Source of the DNA: Thermotomaculum hydrothermale
Lineage (GTDB): Bacteria > Acidobacteriota > Holophagae > Thermotomaculales > Thermotomaculaceae
NCBI RefSeq assembly: GCF_016592575.1
Contig: NZ_AP017470.1
Coordinates: 2,242,501 to 2,306,500 of the forward strand
DNA length: 64,000 nt
Direction: 5' to 3'
A model generated the notes under the pieces. It did no database searches. It had not been told where the DNA came from and saw nothing but the letters and a program-made list of their open reading frames with translations. Shown here one piece after another: positions 34,573 through 44,290 of this stretch. Each line of letters opens with the position of its first letter. Position 1 is the stretch's first letter. The position numbers were made by a program, and so were the translations under genes.

Positions 34573-35777
34573 AGTCTGAATACCTCCTTGCATTTTAAGA
34601 CAGCTTTGATAAGCCTTTCAACATCTTCCATATCATTGTAAAGGTAAAAGGTTGCCCTTGCAAAGGAATCCTGTCCTAAATATGTTATCAAAGGCTCTGC
34701 ACAGTGCATCCCTGCCCTTATACAGACATTGTCTTTAGCAAGTATTGTTGCTATGTCGTGGGGGTGTATGCCGTCAATTGTAAATGATACAATCCCGTTT
34801 GAAATATTTTCAGGGGCAAAAACATACACACCTTCAATCTCTCTAAGCCTTTTTATCGCCTCTTTTGCAAGCATTGTTTCATGCTCTTCTATTTTTTCAA
34901 GCCCTATTGATTCAAGGTATTCAATAGCCTTTAATAGCGAGATAACTGCGCCTATCGGTGGAGTGCCTGCTTCAAACTTGTTTGGAAGGGGGGCAAATGT
35001 TGTTTCTTCAATTGAAACACTCTCAATCATATCCCCACCGGTAAGGAAAGGTCTCATTTCTTCAAGCAATTCCCTTTTACCGTATAAAACCCCAACACCG
35101 TCAAAAGAGCAGAGTTTGTGGCCGGAGAATACAACAAAGTCAGGGTCAATTCCTAATTTAGAGAAATTTATTTTGTGGTGAGGCATGTACTGTGCACCGT
35201 CAAGAAGCACTTTTATCCCCTTTTCCTTTGCAATTTTGCACACCTCAACAAAGGGGGATATTGTGCCTAAAACATTTGAACACATTGTAAGGGCAATGAG
35301 TTTTGTCTTATCGGTTATGAGGTTTGTGATATTTTCTAAAGGCAAGGTAAGGTTTTCTTTATCAATATATGCTATTTTTAGTTTTATCCCCTTTTTTTTT
35401 GCAAGCATTTGCCAGGGGACAAAGTTTGCGTGATGCTCCATTATTGAAACAATTACCTCATCTCCCTCTTTTAATTTTTCACCGAAGGAGTATGCTACAA
35501 GGTTTATTGATTCAGTTGTGTTTTTGGTGAATATCACAGATTCCGGGTCTTTTACACCTAAAAATTGGGCAGTTTTCTCCCTTGCTTTATCGTAAAGAAC
35601 AGTTGTATCCCAACTTAATTTGTAAACTCCCCTGTGTATGTTTGCATAAGTTTTTCTGTAAAAGTCTGCAACAAAATCAATAACATAGGACGGCTTCTGT
35701 GCTGAAGCCCCACTGTCCAAAAAGCACAGTCCAGGATTTTCTCTGAAAATTGGAAAGTCTTTTTTTAAATCAAGCAT
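34569..35777 (-). CDS. sufS: Cysteine desulfurase SufS
   Basis: 402 residues. PLP lysine Lys221 (VFSGHKLCSFDGVGVLYG), active-site Cys359 (RAGMHCAEP), and the type II desulfurase blocks THANFVPWQ-like (EHHANFVPWQMLA) are present. It makes alanine and persulfide from cysteine for Fe-S assembly. It starts directly after the sufD stop with AAGGAG upstream. An A9 run in its coding sequence is in frame, which shows long homopolymers are not always miscounted here. Confidence 0.96.
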   Translation of the reverse strand: MLDLKKDFPIFRENPGLCFLDSGASAQKPSYVIDFVADFYRKTYANIHRGVYKLSWDTTVLYDKAREKTAQFLGVKDPESVIFTKNTTESINLVAYSFGEKLKEGDEVIVSIMEHHANFVPWQMLAKKKGIKLKIAYIDKENLTLPLENITNLITDKTKLIALTMCSNVLGTISPFVEVCKIAKEKGIKVLLDGAQYMPHHKINFSKLGIDPDFVVFSGHKLCSFDGVGVLYGKRELLEEMRPFLTGGDMIESVSIEETTFAPLPNKFEAGTPPIGAVISLLKAIEYLESIGLEKIEEHETMLAKEAIKRLREIEGVYVFAPENISNGIVSFTIDGIHPHDIATILAKDNVCIRAGMHCAEPLITYLGQDSFARATFYLYNDMEDVERLIKAVLKCKEVFRL

Positions 35778-36833
35778 TTACATTAACTCCTTAATCTTCC
35801 TGTGACAGAAGTCAAGGAAATATTTCTTGATTTTATTGTCCATGTTTTTAAAGAAGAAGTCAATGTATCCGTTTAAAATCATAGCCTTTGCTTCATCTTC
35901 TTCAATTCCCCTTGACTTTAAATAGAAGATTTGAGGTTCTTCAAAGGAGTGCATTGATGTTCCGTGTGAGCATTCAACATCAGGGTTTAAAATTTCAAGT
36001 TGCGGGTATGACACGCTGTAGCTTTCTTCTGAAAGAATTATGTTTCTTGCGCTCTGGAATGCTTTTGAATTCTTTGCCTTCTGGTCAATAAAGAGAAGCC
36101 CGTTTAAAATTGACTTTGCTTTATCCTGCACAATTGAGAGATTGTTTATCTCTGAGCTTGAATTTTTCCCGTAATGGAAAGCCTTAAACAGAGTGTCTGT
36201 AAAACTTGAATTGTTTAAAATGTTTGTTTGATACCTGTTGAATGATGCTCCCTTTTCAAGGTTGGCCATTGTTTCAATCCTTGTTGTTGAGTGTGCAAGT
36301 TGCAAAAGAAAAACGCTTGCTTTTGCGTTTTCAAGCAATTTGTGGTTTGTTCTGAAAAACATTAGAGAGTTTTCTTCGCCGTCTAAAATAACATTAAGCC
36401 TTAGCTCAGCGTCTTCCATAACCAAAAAGTTAAACAAAAGGTTTAAAAAAGAGTTTTCAAGTGGTTTGAAGAAGATAGTTAAAACAGTTTTGCAATTAGG
36501 TTTTACTGTGATATCAATCTGTCTTGAAAGTGTTTTTCCGCTTTCAAGGATAAAGTATTCGTTAATTGATTTTTCCTTTTCCTCAAACTGTACCTTTTCA
36601 AATTTCCCCTTTTCAAGAATAAGGTTTTTAAAAAAGTCTTTTTGATAGTCTATTTCATTGAAGAATTTTGAATACTTTTTATGCTCTATTTTTTCTGCAA
36701 GGTTTTTAAAAAAGTAAGTTTCATTATCAAATTCGTTGAAAGATAGTATTTCTTTTACTTTATCCTCTTTTAAATTAAAGTATCTCCAATCCTCATTTTG
36801 TTTTGTCGGGTAATTTTTTATTTCAACAGTCAT
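35778..36833 (-). CDS. sufD: Fe-S assembly protein SufD
   Basis: 351 residues. The divergent N-terminus (NEDWRYFNLK) and the conserved C-terminal SufBD core are seen, with PQLEILNPDVECSHGTSMHSFEEPQIFYLKSRGIEEDEAKAMILNGYIDFFF. This has the His/Cys region shared with SufB. It forms the SufBCD scaffold complex. AGGAGG precedes the ATG; the gap to sufB is 8 nt. The length is short relative to many SufD (about 420), through a reduced N-terminal half. Confidence 0.93.
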   Translation of the reverse strand: MTVEIKNYPTKQNEDWRYFNLKEDKVKEILSFNEFDNETYFFKNLAEKIEHKKYSKFFNEIDYQKDFFKNLILEKGKFEKVQFEEKEKSINEYFILESGKTLSRQIDITVKPNCKTVLTIFFKPLENSFLNLLFNFLVMEDAELRLNVILDGEENSLMFFRTNHKLLENAKASVFLLQLAHSTTRIETMANLEKGASFNRYQTNILNNSSFTDTLFKAFHYGKNSSSEINNLSIVQDKAKSILNGLLFIDQKAKNSKAFQSARNIILSEESYSVSYPQLEILNPDVECSHGTSMHSFEEPQIFYLKSRGIEEDEAKAMILNGYIDFFFKNMDNKIKKYFLDFCHRKIKELM

Positions 36834-36841
36834 CTTTCCTC

Positions 36842-38254
36842 CTAACCTATTGAGCCTTCCATCTCTAATGAGACTAACCTGTTAAACTCAACCGCGTATT
36901 CCATTGGCAATTCTTTTGTAAATGGCTCAAAGAAGCCGTTTATTATCATTGTGGAAGCCTCGTCTTCGCTTAACCCCCTTGACATAAGATAGAATAGCTG
37001 GTCTTCCTGAATTTTTGATACAGTAGCCTCGTGGGTGAGTTTTGTTGTTGGCTCGTAAACTTCCATTCTTGGGTATGTATCACTTCTTGCCTTGTCTCCA
37101 AAAATTAGGGCATCGCACCTAACATCACTTTTGCAATTTTTCATTCCCTTATTCACTTTAACCCAGCCTCTATAAGATGCCCTTCCTGTCCCTGTTGAGA
37201 TAGATTTTGAGACAATCCTTGATGTTGTATTAGGTGCAAGGTGAAAAGCCTTAGCTCCGCTATCCTGATGCTGTCCGTCACCTGCAAGGGCAACTGACAA
37301 AACCTCTGCATGAGCACCTTCCCCTTTAAGGAATATTGCAGGGTACTTCATTGTAAACTTTGCACCTATATTCCCGTCAACCCACTCAACGGTTGCGTTT
37401 TCATAGGCAACCGCCCTCTTTGTTACAAGGTTGTAAACATTGTTTGACCAGTTTTGAATGGTGGAATACCTTATTCTTGCCCCCTTTAATGCAATAACCT
37501 CAACAACGGCAGCGTGTAAAGAATCTGATGAATAAACAGGTGCTGAGCAGCCTTCAATATAGTGAACATCAGAGTCTTCGTCAGCAATAATTAAGGTTCT
37601 TTCAAACTGTCCCATATTCTGTGCGTTTATCCTGAAGTATGCCTGTAACGGTGTTTCAACCTTTACGCCTTTCGGCACATAGATAAAACTTCCCCCGGAC
37701 CACACAGCAGAGTTTAGTGCTGCAAATTTATTGTCATGAATAGGGATTACAGTGCCGAAGTACTTTTTCACCAATTCAGGGTACTCCTTTACTGCAGAGT
37801 CCATATCAAGGAATACAATGCCTAACTTTTCAAACTCTTTTTTTATTGAATGGTAAACAACCTCTGATTCGTATTGGGCAGTAACGCCGGCTAAGAATTT
37901 TCTCTCAACTTCCGGGATTCCAAGCTTGTCAAATGTTTCTTTTATCTCGTCTGGTACATCGTCCCAGGATTTTTCATGGTCTTTTTCAGGCTTTATGTAG
38001 TAGTGAATATTATCAAATTGAACTGTGTTTAATAACTCTGTATTCCCCCACCATGGCATAGGCATTTTTTTGAAAGCATTATAGGCTTTAAGCCTGAATT
38101 CAAGCATCCATTCAGGCTCTTTTTTAAACTCTGATATTGCCCTTACGATTTCTTCTGTAAGCCCCTTATCTGATTTGAATTTATAGTTTTCTTTTGTTTT
38201 AAAGCCGTATTTATACTCTTCACTTATGGATTTAATGTCTTTATTCTTATTCAT
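36842..38254 (-). CDS. sufB: Fe-S assembly protein SufB
   Basis: 470 residues, standard length. Conserved blocks include [18 protein letters not shown]-like ([15 protein letters not shown]), [54 protein letters not shown] and [28 protein letters not shown]. It is the cluster-building subunit of SufBCD. AGGAG precedes the ATG. Confidence 0.97.
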   Translation of the reverse strand: MNKNKDIKSISEEYKYGFKTKENYKFKSDKGLTEEIVRAISEFKKEPEWMLEFRLKAYNAFKKMPMPWWGNTELLNTVQFDNIHYYIKPEKDHEKSWDDVPDEIKETFDKLGIPEVERKFLAGVTAQYESEVVYHSIKKEFEKLGIVFLDMDSAVKEYPELVKKYFGTVIPIHDNKFAALNSAVWSGGSFIYVPKGVKVETPLQAYFRINAQNMGQFERTLIIADEDSDVHYIEGCSAPVYSSDSLHAAVVEVIALKGARIRYSTIQNWSNNVYNLVTKRAVAYENATVEWVDGNIGAKFTMKYPAIFLKGEGAHAEVLSVALAGDGQHQDSGAKAFHLAPNTTSRIVSKSISTGTGRASYRGWVKVNKGMKNCKSDVRCDALIFGDKARSDTYPRMEVYEPTTKLTHEATVSKIQEDQLFYLMSRGLSEDEASTMIINGFFEPFTKELPMEYAVEFNRLVSLEMEGSIG

Positions 38255-38267
38255 AATTCACTCCTGT

Positions 38268-39005
38268 TTAAGCGTTTGCCAAAACTGCGTCGTAACCGTT
38301 TTTCTCTATCTTTTCCGCTAAAGTTATATCCCCCTGTAAAGCAATTTTTCCATTGTTTAATACAAAAACATTGTCCACTTCAAGGAAGTTTAACAGTTTC
38401 TGATAATGGGTGATTAGAATGACAGTTGTCCCGTTTTCCTTTGCCTTTTTTATCCCTTCTCCAACAACTTTTAATGCGTCAACATCAAGGCCTGAATCAG
38501 GTTCGTCTAAAATTGCTAATTTAGGGTTGAAGAGAAGGAGTTGCAAAGTCTCAAGCTTTTTCTTTTCCCCTCCTGAAAATCCTTCATTTAAATACCTGTA
38601 TAGAAAAGATTTGTCAATCCCCAAAAAATCCATCCACTTTGTAAGGGATTTCTGAAATTCTGTATAGTCAATCTGGCCTTTTAGAGCTTTGTAAGATTGC
38701 TGTAAAAATTTAACAACAGTAACGCCAGGAACTTCAATCGGGTGCTGAAAACCTAAAAATATTCCCTGCTGTGCCCTTTTGTGCACAGGCAGGTCTAAAA
38801 TCTCAACCCCGTCTAAGAAAACCTCTCCACTAACCTTGTATTGAGGGTGTCCCATAATGGCATAGGCAAGAGTTGATTTCCCTATCCCGTTTTTGCCCAT
38901 AATGGTTGAAATTGTCCCCTTATCTATTGAAAGGTTTAGTCCATTAATAACTTTTTTATCCGCAATTGAAACATTTAAATCTTTAACCTCGAAAAACTTT
39001 TTCAT
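38268..39005 (-). CDS. sufC: Fe-S assembly ATPase SufC
   Basis: 245 residues from ATG at 39005, chosen because AAGGAG lies just upstream; an ATG at 39023 would precede the ribosome site. ABC ATPase motifs: Walker A GKNGIGKST, signature EGFSGGEKKK, Walker B LAILDEPDSGLD. It drives the SufBCD complex. The start lies 23 nt inside the 3' end of the rrf2 gene, so regulator and operon are translationally coupled. Confidence 0.96.
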   Translation of the reverse strand: MKKFFEVKDLNVSIADKKVINGLNLSIDKGTISTIMGKNGIGKSTLAYAIMGHPQYKVSGEVFLDGVEILDLPVHKRAQQGIFLGFQHPIEVPGVTVVKFLQQSYKALKGQIDYTEFQKSLTKWMDFLGIDKSFLYRYLNEGFSGGEKKKLETLQLLLFNPKLAILDEPDSGLDVDALKVVGEGIKKAKENGTTVILITHYQKLLNFLEVDNVFVLNNGKIALQGDITLAEKIEKNGYDAVLANA

Positions 39006-39474
39006 GGTTTCTCCTTTTCTCATAATATTGGTCTTTTATTTTTAATACTTTAGACATAATATCCTTTTCCCTGTTTGCCATTTCTTCAAGGGTTATACTT
39101 TGAGCAAGGTACTTAAAGTATTGGTGTGCTTCGTAAAAAACAGGCCTTATAGCACAATCAATAGAGTGTGTGCAATCTTCCCCCTCTTTTATATTAGGGC
39201 ATAAATCAATTTCAGTTTTATTAGGGGTTAAGGCGTTTAATACATCGTAAAGGGTTATATTTTTTTTGTCATCAGCAAGGAAATATCCTCCGGTTTTTCC
39301 TCTGATGGTTGATACAATCCCCGCTTTCCTCAGCATAAACAAAATCTTTCCCACATACCCAGTTTTCAACCCCTCAATCTTTGATATTTCAGAGGCGGTA
39401 AGTGTTTCTTTTCCGCTTTTTATAATTGTTAGCAAAATCTTTAATCCGTGTGTTTGTAATAATGATAGTTTCAT
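38983..39474 (-). CDS. Rrf2/IscR-type Fe-S regulator of the suf operon
   Basis: 163 residues from ATG at 39474 (GGGAGG 6 nt upstream; the TTG at 39489 overlaps the ribosome site). The winged HTH spans about 1-70 (TASEISKIEGLKTGYVGKILFMLRKAGIV then RGKTGGYFLADD). Three cysteines, Cys92, Cys101 and Cys107, in LCPNIKEGEDCTHSIDC match the [2Fe-2S] ligands of IscR/SufR. It heads rrf2-sufCBDSU and most likely autoregulates it in response to Fe-S supply, perhaps through the palindrome in its promoter. Confidence 0.92.
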   Translation of the reverse strand: MKLSLLQTHGLKILLTIIKSGKETLTASEISKIEGLKTGYVGKILFMLRKAGIVSTIRGKTGGYFLADDKKNITLYDVLNALTPNKTEIDLCPNIKEGEDCTHSIDCAIRPVFYEAHQYFKYLAQSITLEEMANREKDIMSKVLKIKDQYYEKRRNHEKVFRG

Positions 39475-39491
39475 ATCAACCTCCCGCAATA

Positions 39492-39520
39492 ATTATAATA
39501 ATTTTTACAAAAAAGTAAAA
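39492..39520 (-). promoter_or_regulatory. rrf2-suf promoter with 18-bp palindrome
   Basis: Minus strand TTTACT (39514-39519), 16-nt spacer and TATAAT (39492-39497). The palindrome TTTTAC-A6-GTAAAA (39503-39520) covers the -35. It shares a 14-bp core with the promoter at 9968-9981. Confidence 0.6.
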
Positions 39521-39725
39521 TAAAAAATATAAAATTTTATTAAAAAAGTAAGAAATGGATAAATATGTCTGGCAAAAAGGGTAAGAGATTACTTTTTGAA
39601 TTTATTAATTTTTGTTTTTTTCTTGTTTTTGTTAATCTTTTTCAACTTTTTTGAGTATACAATTCCCTTTTTTATTTATTTTTTTTAGTTATAATCAGAA
39701 TTGGAAGAAAAATTAGGAGTTTAAT

Positions 39726-40655
39726 ATGAGTATAAGGAACATAATAGTGAACTTAATGCCTTCACCTTTAGTAAAAGTTTTTGCAAGGCCATATGTTGCG
39801 GGGCAGGGAATAGATGCAGGGATAAATACGGCAAAAAAACTATGGGAAGAAAAAAAACTTCATTCAACCATTGATTTGTTAGGTGAGGAAATAAAGGAAA
39901 AAGAGGAAATTGAAAACAATGTGCAGATTTATTTTAATTTGCTTGACAAATTAGGGAAACAGGAATTTGCTTCAGTTTCACTTAAACCTACGCAATTAGG
40001 GGTTTACAGAGAAGGCGGTAAGATTTATGGGGTTGATTATTGTTATGAGAATATTGAAAAAATAATAAAAAAGGCAAAAGGTTACGGAATACACATTACT
40101 ATTGATATGGAGGACCACCCTTTTACAGATTTAACCCTTGATATGTTTAAATCGTTAAGGAATAAGTATGACAATGTGGGGACTGTATTGCAGTCAAGGC
40201 TTTTCAGGACAAAGCAGGATATTTTAAACCTTCCAACCGACAAAATGTGCAAGATTAGAACCTGTATTGGAATTTATAAAGAACCTCCGGAGGTTGCTTT
40301 ACAGGATAAAAGGCAGATGAAAGAAAAGCTTTTTGAGTACATGGTGCTTCTTCTTGAAAGAGGACATTACCCTGAAATTGCAACTCATGACGAGAAACTC
40401 ATTGAAAGGTGTATAGAATATCTTGATAAAAACAATGTTCCCAAGGATAGATACGAATTTCAGATGCTTATGGGAGTTCCAAGGGAAAAGATTCAAAGAA
40501 AGATTGTTGAAAGAGGCAATGTTATGAGGCTTTATGTGCCTTTTGCAGAAAAATGGAAGTATGCAATAGCCTACTGCAAAAGGAGGCTTGCTGCCAACCC
40601 TATGATGGGAGCATATGTTATAAAAAATCTTTTCGGGAAGACAACGGGAAGATAA
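39726..40655 (+). CDS. Proline dehydrogenase (monofunctional)
   Basis: 309 residues, the length of bacterial single-domain PRODH. TIM-barrel motifs are SVSLKPTQLG, HITIDMEDHPFTDLTLDMFK, VLQSRLFRT, EFQMLMGV and the substrate-binding MRLYVPFAEKWKYAIAYCKRRLAANP with its paired arginines. It oxidises proline to pyrroline-5-carboxylate with FAD, passing electrons to the quinone pool. TTAGGAG precedes the ATG; TATAAT lies about 30 nt upstream. The P5C dehydrogenase is not in the window. Confidence 0.92.
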   Translation: MSIRNIIVNLMPSPLVKVFARPYVAGQGIDAGINTAKKLWEEKKLHSTIDLLGEEIKEKEEIENNVQIYFNLLDKLGKQEFASVSLKPTQLGVYREGGKIYGVDYCYENIEKIIKKAKGYGIHITIDMEDHPFTDLTLDMFKSLRNKYDNVGTVLQSRLFRTKQDILNLPTDKMCKIRTCIGIYKEPPEVALQDKRQMKEKLFEYMVLLLERGHYPEIATHDEKLIERCIEYLDKNNVPKDRYEFQMLMGVPREKIQRKIVERGNVMRLYVPFAEKWKYAIAYCKRRLAANPMMGAYVIKNLFGKTTGR

Positions 40656-40657
40656 GT

Positions 40658-40663
40658 TATAAT
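40658..40663 (+). promoter_or_regulatory. TATAAT placed 7 nt before the NtrY-like kinase start
   Basis: TATAAT begins 2 nt after the proline dehydrogenase stop, and the ATG of the kinase gene is 7 nt further. No Shine-Dalgarno is present, so the kinase transcript may be leaderless and separate from the upstream gene. Confidence 0.5.
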
Positions 40664-40670
40664 TTAATAT

Positions 40671-42830
40671 ATGAAAAAGCGTTATTTTATTTTTGTTCTG
40701 TTTGCAATACTTTTAACCTATTTTTTCTATACCTATTTAAGGCATCATATATCCTTTTTTGATAAGCCTAATATTTTTCTAAATATATTAGGAATCATTA
40801 ATGTAATACTTGTATTAATTCTTCTTTTTATCCCAATCCGTAGAATAGTTAAACCATACTTTGAGGGAAAGAAGACTGGATTTTACACATTAAAGATAAG
40901 AACTAAGTTTATTATTATGTCAATAATTTTAGTTGTTGTTCCTTCAATGATAATTCTTTCGATGGCAACTGTAATAATTTACAAGATTATGAACACATGG
41001 CACAATCCTGATTTGCTTGATGTTTTAAAAGGTGCAGAGAAAATAGCAACAAGCTACCAGAGTGAAATAGCAAAAAACACAGCGCATTTTACAAAGGTTT
41101 TAGGTGATGAATTAACACCTGATTTGTTATCAAACAGGGAAAAGCTTATTGCTTACCTGGATAAATCGTTAGCAAAGTACGGGTTGTCCTCTGTTGAGGT
41201 TTACCAGAACAAGAACCTTATTGTAATGGTGAGAAATAAAAAAGAGCCGTTGAGAGAGTTAAAGGCAATTTCTATGAGATTTCCAAAAAAATTAGATGAA
41301 TTAAGTTTTTCCCAGATTGAGCAATTGCCGACAGGTATTTTTATCAGATTTGGCACAATTATTCCAGTAAGTGGGCTTGAAAAAAGGTACACAATAGTTG
41401 GCGGTAAATTGATTATTCAGAATATTTCTTCAGATTTGCATTTTATTGTAGGTAGATATAAAAGGTTTCAAGCTGTGCAGGAAGATATCTATTCCTTGAA
41501 ACTTTTTAATATTACCTCTCTTATTTTAATAGGGATAATGTCTATGTTTTCCGGGCTGTGGGCTGGGATTAAATTTACTGATATGCTTCTTGCAAACTTC
41601 AACAAACTGGTTTATGCCACTGAAAAGGTTGCCAATAATGAATTTGATTTCACCATTGAGGTAAAAGGAAGCGACGAGTTTGCAAAGCTTTTAGAATCTT
41701 TTAACAAAATGCTTGACGTATTAAGGACTCATGACCAGGAGATCAGGCTTAGGAGCATTGAACTTGAAACACTTAACAAGGTTTTAAAAGAAAAGAAAGA
41801 ATTTTTTGAAACAGTGCTTGATAACCTTCCTGTTGGGGTTATTGCTTTGAAAAATTACGGACAGGTGGTTTCTATTAATCTGTTTGCAAAAAAGCTTTTG
41901 AAAATAAAGGGTAAAGTCCATGAAGGAGTCCCTTTCCCTGCTGTAGCAAAGAATTCTGAAGCAGGTAGGTACATAGTGGAGGCATTGGAGGAAATGACAA
42001 AAAGTGGGGAGCATTTCCAGAAAAAACTTACCTCTTTCAATACCCTTGAGGGAGCAATAACTTCAGAGGTTAGTTTTATTCTAATGAAAGACCAGTATTC
42101 CAAAGAGGTTGGCTATCTGGTAATTATTGAAGATGTAACAGAACTTGAGCAGGCTCAAAAAATGATTGCATGGAAAGAGGCTGTTAGAAGAATTGTCCAT
42201 GAGCTTAAAAACCCGTTAACCCCTATTAAACTATCTGCTGAGAGGATTAAAAGAAGGGCAGAGGAAGATTCTCCAAATTTAAGAGAGATTGTTTTAGAAA
42301 GTTTGAAGCCAATGATTGAAGAGATTAATGCTATGCAATATTTAATAGAAAACTTCTCAAGGTATGCAAAGATGCCACCACCAGAACTTGAGCCGACAGA
42401 CATTAACCTTTTAATTGAAGACATTTTATCCCTTTACTCTTCTCTCCCAGGTAATATAAAAATTAAGAGAATGCTTGCAGAAAATCTTCCCCTGCTGAAT
42501 ATAGATAAAAAGTTGATGAAAAGGGCAATACTTAACATTGTAAAAAATGCAATAAATGCGGTTGAGGATGAAGGAGGGGGAACAATAACAATTAAAACAA
42601 TATATTTTGCTTCGGGCAGAAAGGTTAATATTGAGATTTCAGATACAGGAAAAGGCATACCTGACACTTTAAAGGAAAAGATTTTTATTCCCTACTTTTC
42701 CACCAAACCTAAAGGTGACGGTTTAGGCCTTGCAATTGTTAGAAATATAATCCAGGCACACAATGGACATGTGTTTGTCAAAAACAACTTCCCGCAAGGC
42801 ACCACTTTTGTTATTGAACTTCCAATTTAA
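40671..42830 (+). CDS. NtrY-like membrane sensor histidine kinase
   Basis: 719 residues. Three N-terminal hydrophobic helices (about 3-22, 29-50, 76-100), an extracytoplasmic sensor region to about 280, a helix near 285-300, a HAMP-like segment, a PAS domain (about 380-500), then HisKA with the phospho-acceptor His510 in RIVHELKNPLTPIKLSAERIKRR and a HATPase domain (NIVKNAINAV, DTGKGIPD, YFSTKPKGDGLGLAI). This order matches NtrY. No response regulator is adjacent, so it is an orphan; its partner must lie elsewhere. The link with proline catabolism is positional only. Confidence 0.88.
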   Translation: MKKRYFIFVLFAILLTYFFYTYLRHHISFFDKPNIFLNILGIINVILVLILLFIPIRRIVKPYFEGKKTGFYTLKIRTKFIIMSIILVVVPSMIILSMATVIIYKIMNTWHNPDLLDVLKGAEKIATSYQSEIAKNTAHFTKVLGDELTPDLLSNREKLIAYLDKSLAKYGLSSVEVYQNKNLIVMVRNKKEPLRELKAISMRFPKKLDELSFSQIEQLPTGIFIRFGTIIPVSGLEKRYTIVGGKLIIQNISSDLHFIVGRYKRFQAVQEDIYSLKLFNITSLILIGIMSMFSGLWAGIKFTDMLLANFNKLVYATEKVANNEFDFTIEVKGSDEFAKLLESFNKMLDVLRTHDQEIRLRSIELETLNKVLKEKKEFFETVLDNLPVGVIALKNYGQVVSINLFAKKLLKIKGKVHEGVPFPAVAKNSEAGRYIVEALEEMTKSGEHFQKKLTSFNTLEGAITSEVSFILMKDQYSKEVGYLVIIEDVTELEQAQKMIAWKEAVRRIVHELKNPLTPIKLSAERIKRRAEEDSPNLREIVLESLKPMIEEINAMQYLIENFSRYAKMPPPELEPTDINLLIEDILSLYSSLPGNIKIKRMLAENLPLLNIDKKLMKRAILNIVKNAINAVEDEGGGTITIKTIYFASGRKVNIEISDTGKGIPDTLKEKIFIPYFSTKPKGDGLGLAIVRNIIQAHNGHVFVKNNFPQGTTFVIELPI

Positions 42831-42832
42831 AA

Positions 42833-44185
42833 TTAAATTCTTGCAACACCTAAAAATACTGCGTGAAATACAGCTATGAGGACAAAGAAAACCTTTCTTG
42901 CTGTAATTGTATATTTGTTGTAGAAGGCATATTCTATTGAACTGTGGGGGCATGCAGTTAAGCAATCTCCACAGAGGGTACAGAAAAACCCCGCTTTCCC
43001 ATTTTTTACATTTTCTTTAGTTAAAGAGTTATACCTGCAGGCATAGGTGCATGCCATACAATTTGTGCAGGTATCCCTGTTTATTCTTATTCTAAATGGG
43101 TTTAGTTTCCCTAAGGTTGTTGTAATTATTCCAATTGGGCAATATGTTGTGCAGTGAACAAGTACTCCCAATTTTCTTGATACAAAAATCATTATGCCAA
43201 CCCCGATAATTCCAAATAACCCCCCTAAAACAGATGCAATTACCCAGTTTACCCCTAAAGACTTTAGAAGGTACGCCCCTAATGCTATTGCAATTAAAAT
43301 TGAGCCCTGAATAATTCTGTATTTAACAGAGAATGCTTTCGGAATTTTTGTTTTTCTCGCAAGGGTGTTGTCCCATGCTCCTATGTAACAAAGATAAGAA
43401 CACCATGCAGGTCCAACAAAAATTATTGTAACTATTAGAAGAATAGGCATAAAAAGGCCGTATCCCCTGTAAATGGGGCCCCCTACAATCATTGCAGGCA
43501 CAGGAAGGTGGAGTTTTCCAGTCATAAGAAATTTGTTTAACCCTAATAATCCCAAAATTAACTGGGAAAAAAATACTATAGAAAAGAATAACCATATTTT
43601 GCTTCTTATTCTATCAATCTTTTTAGAGTTGAAGAGTTTTTCACTTATAAATGCAGAGTAGGTCGCAAGCAGAAGTATTTCAATCCCGCCTGCACCTGGT
43701 AAAAACCTGTCAGCAAGAAGTATTTTTATCGGTGTTTTAATGCTTGCAATAAACAGAACTAAGGAAGTTAAAATAAATGCCCATGCTGACATAGATGCAG
43801 TGTTGGAATTTTGAGAGTATCTTTTCTTTAACCTTTCTGTTTTAAATACAAGCCCGGAGATTAGAGTCAAAATTGCAACAGTAACAAGAATAATAATCAT
43901 TCTTATAAAGGGCTGATGTATCTGTATTCTTACCATGGTTAGAATATATGTTGTTCTAATCCACTCAAAAAAGCCTAAAATAAGAAAAACTAAGGTTACC
44001 TTTTTTACCCATTCCCTTTTTGAAAAAAGAATTAAAGGAAAAAATAGGGTGAACAAAGTGAGGTTGGGAATATTGTGCCTTGAAAAGTGGGCAGCTAAAA
44101 TTACCATAGAGAGTATTACAGGAAAAACAACAAAGAAATTTTTAATTCTTTCTAAAATTTTAATTAATTTATTTGTTTCTTTCAT
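42833..44185 (-). CDS. Membrane polyferredoxin (NapH/NosR-C-terminal-like)
   Basis: 450 residues with about 10 membrane helices. The motif WCSYLCYIGAWDN in the middle and CTTYCPIGII are typical of the NapH/CcoG/NosR group (CxxxCP-type). Two [4Fe-4S] clusters are bound by Cys373/376/379/383 (CTNCMACTYAC) and Cys402/405/408/412 (CTLCGDCLTAC). Such proteins move electrons from the quinol pool to periplasmic or cytoplasmic acceptors. The gene is divergent from gltA across a region with an FNR-like site, and convergent with the kinase gene. Its redox partner is not in the window. Confidence 0.85.
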   Translation of the reverse strand: MKETNKLIKILERIKNFFVVFPVILSMVILAAHFSRHNIPNLTLFTLFFPLILFSKREWVKKVTLVFLILGFFEWIRTTYILTMVRIQIHQPFIRMIIILVTVAILTLISGLVFKTERLKKRYSQNSNTASMSAWAFILTSLVLFIASIKTPIKILLADRFLPGAGGIEILLLATYSAFISEKLFNSKKIDRIRSKIWLFFSIVFFSQLILGLLGLNKFLMTGKLHLPVPAMIVGGPIYRGYGLFMPILLIVTIIFVGPAWCSYLCYIGAWDNTLARKTKIPKAFSVKYRIIQGSILIAIALGAYLLKSLGVNWVIASVLGGLFGIIGVGIMIFVSRKLGVLVHCTTYCPIGIITTTLGKLNPFRIRINRDTCTNCMACTYACRYNSLTKENVKNGKAGFFCTLCGDCLTACPHSSIEYAFYNKYTITARKVFFVLIAVFHAVFLGVARI

Positions 44186-44243
44186 TTCGCATCCCCAAAT
44201 TTTTTTTCATTTATATTTTGTCACAAAAATTCAATATTTTTTG

Positions 44244-44275
44244 TTGATTTTTGTCAAAAATATTTTGGAAATATT
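44244..44275. promoter_or_regulatory. FNR/CRP-like box plus adjacent 17-bp palindrome
   Basis: TTGAT-TTTT-GTCAA (44244-44257) differs by one base from the FNR consensus TTGAT-N4-ATCAA. Next to it AATATTT-TGG-AAATATT (44259-44275) is a perfect palindrome. Both lie between the divergent polyferredoxin gene and gltA. Confidence 0.5.
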
Positions 44276-44290
44276 GTGAAATAAATCTTT

